DNA of 64,000 nucleotides from JAOUJD01 sp963841815 (lineage in GTDB: Bacteria > Pseudomonadota > Gammaproteobacteria > Burkholderiales > Burkholderiaceae_F). A model generated the notes under the pieces. The model saw only the letters and a list, made by a program, of their open reading frames with translations, was not told the DNA's origin and searched no databases. Below, in pieces: positions 52,248-61,522 of this stretch; positions within the stretch are counted from its first letter, which is position 1; every line of letters begins with the position of its first letter. Position numbers and translations under genes: made by a program. The stretch covers positions 1 through 64,000 of the forward strand of contig CAWJEE010000013.1 in assembly GCA_963841815.1 (NCBI GenBank), read 5' to 3'.

Positions 52248-53603
52248 ATGTATCGCCGTGGATTCCTGCTGCACCGCCTGGCGCTCGCCGCCGCCCTCGC
52301 CTTCGCGTCCGGCGCGGCCCTGGCAGGCACCGTCACCGTCGTCACCTCCTTTCCGAAGGAGCTGACGGCCGCCTACAAGGCGGCCTTCGAAAAGGCCAAT
52401 CCGGACATCAAGGTCGAGATCCTGAACAAGAACACGGTGCAGGGCATCGCCTATCGTGCGCGAGACTGCCGGCGGGCCAGCGGCCCGACGTGTTCTGGGC
52501 CTCGGCGCCGGATGCGTTCGAGGTGCTGGCGCGGCCAGAAGCTGCTCGACAACGTGGCCGACGCTCGCCAACAAGGCGACGCCGGCCAAGGTCGGCAACT
52601 ACCCGATCAACGACCCGAAGGGCTTCTACCTCGGCCAGGCGCTGGCGGGCTACGGGCTGATGTGGAACACCCGCTACCTGACGGCCAACAAGCTGCCCGC
52701 GCCGACGCAGTGGGCCGACCTGGTGAAGCCGGTGTACTTCGGCCACGTCGCGATGAGCTCGCCGTCGCGTTCCGGCACCACGCACCTGACGGTCGAGACC
52801 ATGCTGCAGGGCGAAGGCTGGGACAAGGGCTGGAGCCAGCTGCTGCAGATCGCCGGCAACAGCGCGGCCATCACCGAGCGCAGCTTCGGCGTGCCCGACG
52901 GCGTCAACAACGGGCAGTTCGGCGTCGGCCTGGTGATCGACTTCTTCGGCCTGGCGGGCAAGTACTCGGGCTTCCCGGTCGAGTTCGTCTATCCGGACGT
53001 GACGGCGGTGGTGCCGGCCAACATCGCGCTGGTCGCCGGCGGCAAGAACACCGCCGAGGCGAAGAAGTTCATCGCAGCTACACCGTCTCGAGCCAGAAGG
53101 CCAGGAACTGCTGCTCGACCCGAAGATCTCGCGCCTGCCGATCCTGCCGCCACGCGCAGCTGGGCGGCAAGGTGCCGGCCGGCTACCCGAACCCGTTCGA
53201 GATCGCCAAGCGCGCCAAGGTGAACTTCAACTCCGACCTGTCGGAAGACGCGCTACAACGTGGTGCTCGTCGATGTTCGACCAGACCATCACCTTCCGGC
53301 TGAAGGAGCTGCAGGCCGCCACGAAGGCGATCCACGAGGCCGAGGCGGCGCTGGCCAGGAAGCCCGAACGCCGCAGGCGGCGGAGCTGCTCAAGCAGGCG
53401 CGCGAGCTGGCCTTCACGCCGGTCGTCTGCGCCGTCGCTGGCCGGCGACAAGGACTTCCTGACGGTGTTCACGCGAACAAGAAGGAAGTCGCGGTCAACA
53501 AGCAGGTCACCGGCCTGGAGGACAGCTGGAACCGCAAGGCGCGCGAGAACTACGCGAAGGCGCGCGGAGCTGGCCGAGCAGGCCGCTGGCACTGGCCAAG
53601 TAA
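52248..53603 (+). pseudogene. ABC transporter periplasmic binding protein (many frame breaks)
   Basis: Family 1 extracellular solute-binding protein, of the group often annotated as iron(III) or phosphonate/polyamine receptors. ATG 52248 (AGGAG upstream) gives a signal peptide ending GAALA-GT and 'VTVVTSFPKELTAAYKAAFE'. The protein then continues by changing frame about a dozen times between 52455 and 53590: 'GQALAGYGLMWNTRYLTANK', 'NSAAITERSFGVPDGVNNGQ', 'GKVPAGYPNPFEIAKRAKVN', ending in LALAK at TAA 53603. The total is 452 codons and no in-frame stop substitution is evident, so this looks like corrupted sequence rather than decay. Ligand not determinable; no Tyr iron ligands can be assigned safely. 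Confidence 0.75.
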
Positions 53604-53605
53604 CA

Positions 53606-55392
53606 GCGCGTCGGCGGCGACCCTCGACGCCGACGCCGGCGCGCCGCGCACCGGCGCCCGCGGCGGCTGCGCCGGCGCCTGGGCGCCTCGTGGCGGTCGT
53701 TGCTGGTCCTGGCGGCGATCGCCGCCTTCCTGCTGCTGTTCTCTGGTGCTGCCGGTCGGCACGGTCTTCGTCACCGCCTTCCTCGACGGCGACGGCACGC
53801 TTCACGCTCGGCCACTTCGCGACGTTCTTCTCGACCAGGGCCTGATGCGCGAGTCGTTCTTCAACAGCCTCTACGTGGCGCGTGATGTCAGCGTGTCTTC
53901 GCCGCGCTGATCGCGGTGCCGCTGGCCTACTTCACGGTGCGCTTCGAGTTCCGCGGCGCGCTGCTGATCCAGACGCTGGGCGTGCTGCCGCTGATCATGC
54001 CGCCCTTCGTCGGCGCGGTGGCGATGCAGCTGATCTTCGGGCGCTCGGGCTCGGTCAACCTGCTGCTCGACGAGCACTTCGGCTGTCACGCTGCCGATCA
54101 TGGAGGGCCTCAACGGCGTGATCTTCGTCGAGACGCATCCACTACTTCCCGTTCATCCTGATGAACCTGACCGTCGCGCTGCGCAACATCGACGGCGCGA
54201 TGGAAGAAGCGGCGCATGAACCTCGGCGCCAGCGGCTGGCGGCTCTTCTGGCGCGTGATCTTCCCGCTGGCGCATGCCCGGCTATCGTCGCCGGCGCCTC
54301 GCTCGTCTTCGTCAAGGTGTTCGACGACCTCGGCACGCCGCTGGTGCTGGGCCAGACCAACCTGCTGGCGCCGCAGGCCTACCTGCGCATCACGCAGGTC
54401 GGGCTGGAAGACCCGCTCGGCTACGTGATCAGCGTGATCATGATCGTGTTCTCGATCGCTCGCGATGGCGCTGTCGGCGCGGGTGCTGAAGGGCAAGGAC
54501 TACTCGACGCTGCAGAAGGGCGGCGCCAGCATCGCAGCGGCGCCGGCTGACGCCGCTGGGCTCGGTCGCTGGCCTACGCCTGGATCGTGCTCGTGCTGCT
54601 GGTCGTGCTGTCGCCGCACCTCGGCGTGCTGCTGCTGTCGTTCGCGCAGGTGTGGAGCTTCTCGCCGCTGCCCGACGCCTACACGCTGGCGCACTACGCC
54701 ACCGTGTTCCAGGACTCGAGCGGCATGATCCGCAACACGCTGCTGTACTGCGGCCTGGCCGCGGTGATCGACGTGGTGCTCGGCGTGACGATCGCCTACC
54801 TGATCCTGCGCACGCACGCTGCCGGCGCGGCAGTGGCTCGACTGGATCGCCACCGCCTCGCTCGCGGTGCCGGGCATCGTGCTGGCGATCGGCTACCTGC
54901 GCCTCTTCAAGGGCGTCGAGCTGCCGGGCACCGACGTGCTGGTCACCAGCACCTGGGTCCTGATCATGCTGGCCTACGCCGTGCGCCGCCTGCCCTATGC
55001 GCTGCGCTCGTGCATGGCGGCGCTGCAGCAGGTGCACGTGTCGCTCGAGGAAGCCGCCGAGAGTGCTGGGCGCGACCAAGCTGCGCACCATCCGCCGCGT
55101 GGTCGTGCCGCTGATGGCCGGCGGCATCCTCGCCGGCTTCGTCACCAGCTTCATCACCGCGGCGGTGGAACTGTCGGCCACGATCCTGCTGGTCGTCGGC
55201 CGAATCGCAGGCGCCGATGAGCTACGGCATCTACCTCTACATGCAGATCGTGTCCGGCCGCGGCCCGGGCGCGGCGCTGGGCGTGCTGGCTCGTCGCTGA
55301 CGTCGCGATCGGCACCTACCTGTCGCACCTGCTCGTGGAGCGGGCGCAGCAAGACTCTGGAGCACGCGACGATGAAGGCGGTCGCAGTCTGA
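53606..55392 (+). pseudogene. ABC transporter permease, fused two-domain type (many frame breaks)
   Basis: Inner-membrane permease with two binding-protein-dependent permease domains in one chain, about 590 codons and some 12 helices. First EAA loop 'GAMEEAAMNLGASGWRLFWR', second 'VSLEEAAESLGATKLRTIRR', each followed by a helix pair, as in FbpB/AfuB-like permeases. Pieces in order: 'MPPFVGAVAMQLIFGRSGSV', 'VFDDLGTPLVLGQTNLLAPQ', 'VLLLSFAQVWSFSPLPDAYT', 'SFITAAVELSATILLV', ending 'KTLEHATMKAVAV'. The start is unclear; it must lie within about 30 bases after the binding-protein stop. At least 15 frame changes. Example: GGCTGTCACGCTG near 54083 where GGCGTCACGCTG keeps frame. Confidence 0.72.
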
Positions 55393-55394
55393 AG

Positions 55395-56440
55395 ATGCAT
55401 CGTGCATGCCGCGACTCGGCTGCTACGGCACCAACCGAGGTGCTGCGCGACGTCAACCTCGACATCGAGCCGGGCGAGTTCTTCGCGCTGCTCGGCCCGT
55501 CGGGTTCCGGCAAGTCGCACGCTGCTGCGGCTGATCGCCGGCTTCAACCAGCACCAACCGCGGCCGAGTTGCTGGTCGACGGCGTCGACATCACCGGCGA
55601 GCCGCCGCTGGGCACGCAACATCGGCATGGTGTTCCAGAGCTATGCGCTGTGGCCGCACCTGACGCGTGTGCGACAACGTCGCCTTCGGCCTGGTCGAGC
55701 GCAAGGTCGCGCGCGACGAGATCCGCCGACGCAAGGTCGGCGCGGCGCTCGAACTGGTCGGCCTGACGGACTATGCGCAGCGCCGGCCCAACCAGCTGTC
55801 GGGCGGCCAGCAGCAGCGCGTGGCGCTGGCGCGCACGATCGTCATCGAGCCGCAGGTGCTGCTGCTCGACGAGCCGCTGTCGAACCTGGACAAGACGCTG
55901 CGCGTGCAGATGCGCCAGGAACTGCTGGCGCCTGCAGCGCCGGCTCGGCATCACGACGATCTTCGTCACGCACGACCAGGAAGAGGCGATGACGACCGCC
56001 GACCGCATGGCCGTGCTCGACAAGGGCGTGGTGCAGCAGGTCGGCACCCCGCGCGAGCTCTACGACGCGCCCGGCCAACCGCTTCGTCGCCGAATTCGTC
56101 GGCACCACGAACCTGCTGCCGGCGCGGCGACCCGGACCGCAACATCTTCGTCGCCGATGGTCTCGGGGACCTGCCGCTGCAGTCGCCGGGGAACGGCCGG
56201 GCCATTTCGGTGCGGCCCCACGCACTGACCATCGCCGCTGTCCGCGACGACCGGCGCGTGTGGTTCGACGGCGAGGTCAGGGAGAGCGAGTTCCTCGGCG
56301 AGTTCACGCGGTACGCAGTGCAGGTCGGAGACAACGTGCTGACCGCCGACACGCCGCACCTGTCGACCACGCCCATCTACCCGCCAGGCAGCCGGGTCCA
56401 GGTCGGCATTGATCCGGCCGAACTCCGGCTGTTGCCGTAA
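55395..56440 (+). pseudogene. ABC transporter ATP-binding protein with TOBE domain (several frame breaks)
   Basis: ATPase of the importer. Walker A 'LLGPSGSGKS' followed by TLLRLIAGF after correcting GTCGCACGCTG to GTCGACGCTG near 55518, Q-loop 'GMVFQSYALWPHLT', signature 'LSGGQQQRVALARTIVIEPQ', Walker B 'VLLLDEPLSNLD', 'IFVTHDQEEAMTTADRMAVL', and a C-terminal TOBE-like part ('DGEVRESEFLGEFTRYAVQV'). About 345 codons. The frame is clean after about 56130. It sits 2 bases after the permease stop. Typical of the iron/spermidine/sulfate importer ATPases; substrate open. Confidence 0.78.
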
Positions 56441-56464
56441 GTCGTCCCCGCCTTCGGCAAGTCG

Positions 56465-56484
56465 AACGGCCCGGACGGGCCGTT
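56465..56484 (+). terminator. Stem-loop after the ABC operon
   Basis: A perfect 9-bp stem (AACGGCCCG at 56465-56473, CGGGCCGTT at 56476-56484) is followed by TGACT. It lies between convergent genes 25 bases after the ATPase stop. The T-run is poor, so it may act weakly or in both directions. Confidence 0.55.
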
Positions 56485-56544
56485 TGACTCGCCGTCAGAT
56501 CGCTCCGCGCGCCGGGCCGGACGCCGTCAGCCCCCCGATCGAAG

Positions 56545-59342
56545 TCAGCGCTGCCGCTCGAGCCTCGCGATGACGGCTTCACACCGCTGGCGATCGCGGG
56601 CGTCCACCACACCTGGCAGGCCGGCCCACTTGAGCAGCACGTCCGCGGCGCTCGCGGCGCCACCCGAGGCGGTTCGCTTGAAACGATCCCGCAGTTCCCT
56701 GACCTGCACTGCCAGTCGCTCCTTCTGCAAGTCAGCCGGACTTGGGATGCCGAGCATCAGTTCGAGTTCGAGCAGCGCGTCGCGACGCTCGGCGGCGCAG
56801 TCCCGGATCCGGTCGACATGGTCGTAGCGCGCGTCCGCGTCGCCGAGCGCCCGCAACGCGGCGTCGCGCCGCCCGGCCAGCCTGTTCTCCCAGTCGGCGG
56901 ACAGCGGCGGCAGCGCGGACCAGCGCTGCTGCACGCCCTCGGCCACGGCGGCATCCGCATCGCCCTCCTTCGATGACAAGGGCATCGAGCTCCTCGCACA
57001 GCTGTTCCCTGGCGAGCCGCGTCCTCCACACTTCAGCTTCGACGCGGCGGCTGCGCCCGCGCAGCATCTCGTCGACGCCGGCGCGCGCGCGCTTGAAGCG
57101 CGCGTCGATTGCCGCGGGCGCCGGGCCGTTGTCAGCGATCGCCTTGCGCCACTGCTCCTGCGCTTCGCGCTGGACGCGTCGAATCTCCGCTTCGTCCGCA
57201 ACATCGGCCTGCGCCAGCTGCTCGAGCTGTTCACACGGCGCCTCGAACGCCCGGCGCTGGACCTGCTTCCGGTGGTCCACTTCCTTGCGCGAGTCGACGC
57301 GGGCATCGAACGCCGCCTTGCACGCGGCGCGAAACCGCTCCCACAACGCGCGTTCATCGCGCTGCTGGAGGACGATCGACTTCGCGTGCGCCTGCCAGCG
57401 CGCCTGCAGGTCCTTGATCCGCGCAGGCAGGTCGCGCTCCGTGCCCTTCGCCGCCAGCGCCTCGGCCTCGGCGATGAACGCCTCGCGTTCCTGCCTTGCT
57501 TGCCGGCGTGCCGCGGACAGCGCCTCGTGCAGCGGGGCCAGGACCGCCTTCAGCCTTGCATCGAGTTTCTTCCAGGCGCCCGGATCGACGCTGCCTAGTG
57601 TCGTGCCGCGCCAGGTGGATTCGGTCTCACGCAGCCAGCGCTCGATCGCGCGCCAGTCGCGTGGCTCGCCGAGCAGCGTCGGCGCGTGCGCATCCGCACC
57701 GGCGATGAAGTCCTCGCGTTGCTTGCGGGCCTGCTTGTGCAGCGCGGCCTGCTCCGCGAAGTGCCGCGCCGCCGGCGCGTAGGCCCGCTCGCAGGCACCG
57801 TCAAAGCGTTCCCACAACGGCTTCGGGACGCCGGCGTGCTGCTCGTCGAGCTTCTTCCACTCGGCGCGCAACTGCTGAACTTCGCGCGCCAGGGCGGTCG
57901 GCCGCGAGGGACTTCTGCGGGAGCGCTTCGGCCCGTTCGCAGAGCTGGACACGCGCGTTCTGCTGGCCGAACTTCTCCCACCTTTCGAGTTCGGTCAGCT
58001 GCTGCACGACACGGCTCAGCCGTTGAATGGACGGCTTCGGCAGCACGCCCGCCTGCAGCTTGAGTCCGCGCGTACGGTCGGCGGCCGCGCGCGCCTCCTG
58101 CAGTTGTCCCGCCGCCAGTGCCTGCTCGGCCTCGTGCAGCGCCGCGTGCAACTGGTGGCGCGCCGCGACCTCCTCGTGCTGACTGGCGCGCACGACCGCG
58201 TCGTGCCGTTGCTGGATCACGAGCACGGCGGCATCGAACCGCTGTGTCAGCGCCGGCGTCCGGCCCGCCGCGTCGAGTGGCTTGCCAGCGGGCGGGCAGC
58301 TGCGCGTCGTCGATCGTCGTGTCGGCGGCAAGTTGCTCGGCCTCCGTCACCAGCGCCTCGGCCGCTGCCAGCGCCGGCGCCGCCTGCTCCCACTGCGTGA
58401 TCTGCTGCCCGGCCCGGTCGAGCCGGGCAAGGGCTTCGGCATCGTTCTCGCGCGTCGCCTCGGCCTGCAGCTGCGGCCAGCGTCTCGCGCAGCGCGGGCA
58501 GTCCCGCGATCGACGCCTGGGACTCCAGCGACGCGAGCCAGCCGTCGAGCCGCTGCTCGAAGCGCGTGTGCGCGCGCTGCTCCTCGAGATCCCGGTCGAA
58601 GCGTTCCTTCATCCTTTGGCCGATCTCGTCCCAGCGCGCGCGCCGCTCGGCGTCGTCACCCAGCGACCAGCGCATTCCACCGGCGGTCGAGTTCGACGGC
58701 CGCCATCACGATCGGACCGGGCCGCGCCACCAGGGCCTCGGCCTCCGCGAGCAGCGCATCGGCCGCGCTGGCGTTCTCGATGCGCCGGTGGATGGCGTCG
58801 AGCCGCTCGCGCGCCAGCCGGGCGACGCCGCGGTCCTTGTCGATCGAGCCCTTCAGCAGCCGGCGCAGCGGCTCGGCCGAGTGGACCCGCTCGGCGGCGG
58901 CGATCCTGACCGAGGCGTGCTCGGCGTCGAGTGCGACCCGCACAAGGTCGTCCTCGTTGCCGATTCCATCGATCGCCGCGCGGCGGCGCTCATCGTCCTG
59001 CGCGCGCAGGACGAGCTCCGCGCGCACCTCGTCCGTGCATTCGGGGGCCTCCAGGATGGCCCGTACCGCGGTCGCATCGGGCAACGCAGCCAGCAGGTTC
59101 GCCAGGGCCGAAGCGATGGCCGCACGGGTCCGCGGTTCGCGCTCGGTCTGCAAGGACGCAAGCAGCCCCGTCGGGTTGCTGCAGCGTCCGGCCGCCGCCG
59201 CCCGGACGTCCGCCGACGGGTCGGCGGCGAGCATCTGCACCAGCACCGGCGAGTCCGGCGCCAGCGCGCCGACGCCGAGCACCCGCTGCGCCGGATCGGC
59301 GTGCTCGTGAAGGCGACTACCGAAGAACAGTTTGTCTAGCAA
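56545..59342 (-). CDS. Large DUF349 coiled-coil protein with HEAT-like N-domain (five frame breaks)
   Basis: Function unknown. About 932 codons. TTG 59342 starts 'LDKLFFGSRLHEHADPAQRV', followed to residue about 220 by HEAT-like helical repeats with recurring D-x-x-x-V-R ('DPSADVRAAAAGRC', 'DAEHASVRIAAAERVH'). The rest is DUF349: long charged helices with Trp-containing repeats such as 'LQARWQAHAKSIVLQQRDER', 'ALWERFRAACKAAFDARVDS', 'EEWRKAIADNG'-type units. Breaks near 58675, 58480, 58280, 57903 and 56978; length 3n+2 fits five extra bases. No signal or membrane segment. It ends near the ABC operon and begins next to phaB, but phaB has its own terminator between. Confidence 0.82.
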
Positions 59343-59428
59343 GATCGGATCGAATCCAGGTGAGGGTCCGGCAAGGGCACGTACAGGGGAAGTCGCTTGT
59401 GCTCGGAGGATGAGCGGGCTCGCGGTCG

Positions 59429-59455
59429 AAAAAAGGGCGCCGCTGGAGGCGCCCC
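59429..59455 (-). terminator. Terminator after phaCAB
   Basis: On the minus strand, 27 bases after the phaB stop, a 7-bp GC stem (GGGCGCC 59435-59441 with GGCGCCC 59448-59454, loop of 6) is followed by TTTTTTC. A good intrinsic terminator that closes the PHA operon ahead of the DUF349 gene. Confidence 0.87.
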
Positions 59456-59481
59456 GGCTTCGTCCCGAGTGCGCGGCGAGC

Positions 59482-60216
59482 CTAGCCCATGTGCAGGCCG
59501 CCATTGCACGAGAACTCGGCGCCGGTGGTGAACCCCGAGTCATCGGTCGCGAGCCATCCGCAGATCGACCCGATCTCCTCGGCCTTGCCCAGCCGCTTCA
59601 CGGGGATGGTCTGGATGATCTTCTCGCGCACGTCCTCGCGCACCGCCATCACCATGTCGGTGGCGATGTAGCCCGGCGCCACGGTGTTGACGGTCACGCC
59701 CTTGCTCGCCACTTCGAGCGCCAGCGCCATCGAGAAGCCGTGCATCCCCGCCTTGGCGGCCGAGTAGTTGGTCTGCCCGAACTGGCCCTTCTCGCCGTTG
59801 ACCGACGAGATGTTGATGATGCGGCCCCAGCCCTTGTCCATCATCCCGTCGATGACCTGCTTGGTCACGTTGAAGAGGCTGTTCAGGTTGGTGTCGATCA
59901 CCGCGCGCCAGTCCTCGAGCGCCATCTTGCGGAACACGCCGTCGCGCGTGATGCCGGCGTTGTTGACGAGGATGTCCGGATTGCCGTGCTCGGCCTTGAC
60001 CTTGTCGAACGCGTCCTTGGTCGATTGCCAGTCGGCGACGTTGCCGACCGACACGTGGAAGGTGTAGCCGTCCGCCTTCTGCTCGGCGATCCACTTGTTG
60101 AAGTCGCGCGTCGGGCCGCAGCCGGCGATCACCTTGAAGCCCATGTCGTGGAACTTGCGGCAGATGGCCGTGCCGATGCCGCCCATGCCGCCTGTCACGT
60201 ATGCCACTCTCGTCAT
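59482..60216 (-). CDS. phaB: Acetoacetyl-CoA reductase PhaB
   Basis: NADPH-dependent reduction of acetoacetyl-CoA to (R)-3-hydroxybutyryl-CoA. 244 aa, intact. SDR fold: 'AYVTGGMGGIGTAICRKFHD' cofactor loop, 'NNAGITRD', catalytic Ser in 'INISSVNGEKGQFGQTNYSA' and the Tyr-x-x-x-Lys 'YSAAKAG', C-terminal 'EFSCNGGLHMG'. Very close to the Cupriavidus PhaB pattern. Last gene of phaC-phaA-phaB. Confidence 0.97.
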   Translation of the reverse strand: MTRVAYVTGGMGGIGTAICRKFHDMGFKVIAGCGPTRDFNKWIAEQKADGYTFHVSVGNVADWQSTKDAFDKVKAEHGNPDILVNNAGITRDGVFRKMALEDWRAVIDTNLNSLFNVTKQVIDGMMDKGWGRIINISSVNGEKGQFGQTNYSAAKAGMHGFSMALALEVASKGVTVNTVAPGYIATDMVMAVREDVREKIIQTIPVKRLGKAEEIGSICGWLATDDSGFTTGAEFSCNGGLHMG

Positions 60217-60332
60217 CTTGTCGTCTCCTGATCCTGCTGGTTGGTTTCTTCTTGTGCGACCGAAGCAGCTGCCTCGACCGTTGGCTCAAAGCGCGGGCAC
60301 AGGACGTGATGCGGTCCCCTGCCCGCTTCAGC

Positions 60333-61511
60333 TCATCGTTCGACGGCGAGCGCAACGCCCATTCCACCGCCGATGCACAGCGACGCCAGCCCCTTCTTCG
60401 CGTCCCGCCGCTTCATCTCGTGCAGCAGCGTCACGAGGATGCGGCAGCCGGAGGCGCCGATCGGGTGACCGAGCGCGATGGCGCCGCCGTTCACGTTGAT
60501 CTTGCTGGTGTCCCAGCCCATGTCCTTGTTCACCGCGCAGGCCTGCGCCGCGAACGCCTCGTTGATCTCCATCAGGTCGACCTGCTCGGCCGTCCAGCCC
60601 GCCTTCTTCAGCGCCTTGCGCGACGCCGGCGCGGGGCCCATGCCCATCACCTTCGGGTCGACGCCGGCCGAGGCGAAGGCCTTGATGCGCGCCAGCGGCA
60701 TCAGGCCGAGTTCCCTCGCCTTGGCTTCGGACATCACGAGCACCGCCGCGGCGCCGTCGTTGATGCCGGAGGCGTTGCCCGCCGTGACCGTGCCCTGCTT
60801 GTCGAACGCCGGCTTCAGACCGCCGAGCGCTTCCTCGTTCGACTTGCGGTTGATGAACTCGTCCTGGTCGAACGCGATCGGGTCGCCCTTGCGCTGCGGG
60901 ATCAGCACCGGGACGATCTCGTCCTTGAAGCGCCCGGCGTCCTGCGCGGCGGCCGCCTTCTGCTGCGAGGCGTACGCGAACTTGTCCTGCTGCGCGCGAT
61001 CGATGGCGTACTCCTTCGCGACGTTCTCCGCCGTGATGCCCATGTGGTACTGGTTGTACACGTCCCACAGGCCGTCGACGATCATGCTGTCGATGATCTT
61101 GGCGTCGCCCATGCGGAAGCCGTCGCGCGAGCCCTGCATCACGTGGGGCGATGCGCTCATGTTCTCCTGGCCGCCGGCCACGACGATCTCGGCGTCGCCG
61201 TTGGCGATGGCCTGCGCGGCCAGCATCACGGCCTTCAGGCCCGAGCCGCACACCTTGTTGATCGTCATCGCGGGCACCGTCACCGGCAGCCCCGCCTTGA
61301 TCACCGCCTGGCGCGCCGGGTTCTGGCCCACGCCGGCCGTCAGCACCTGGCCCATGATCACTTCGTCGACCTGGTCGGGCTTCACACCGGCGCGCGCCAG
61401 CACTTCCTTGATGACGATGGCGCCGAGTTCCGAGGCGGGAACCTTGGCCAGCGAACCGCCGAACTTGCCGATCGCGGTGCGCGCGGCGGCAACGATGACT
61501 GCATTGGACAT
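60333..61511 (-). CDS. phaA: Acetyl-CoA acetyltransferase PhaA
   Basis: Condenses two acetyl-CoA to acetoacetyl-CoA, first step of PHB synthesis. 392 aa, intact. Nucleophile Cys in 'MTINKVCGSGLKAVMLAAQA', His in 'GAIALGHPIGASGCRILVTL', second Cys in 'LASLCIGGGMGVALAVER'. Between phaC (11 bases) and phaB (116 bases). Confidence 0.97.
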   Translation of the reverse strand: MSNAVIVAAARTAIGKFGGSLAKVPASELGAIVIKEVLARAGVKPDQVDEVIMGQVLTAGVGQNPARQAVIKAGLPVTVPAMTINKVCGSGLKAVMLAAQAIANGDAEIVVAGGQENMSASPHVMQGSRDGFRMGDAKIIDSMIVDGLWDVYNQYHMGITAENVAKEYAIDRAQQDKFAYASQQKAAAAQDAGRFKDEIVPVLIPQRKGDPIAFDQDEFINRKSNEEALGGLKPAFDKQGTVTAGNASGINDGAAAVLVMSEAKARELGLMPLARIKAFASAGVDPKVMGMGPAPASRKALKKAGWTAEQVDLMEINEAFAAQACAVNKDMGWDTSKINVNGGAIALGHPIGASGCRILVTLLHEMKRRDAKKGLASLCIGGGMGVALAVER

Positions 61512-61522
61512 CTACTCTCTCC

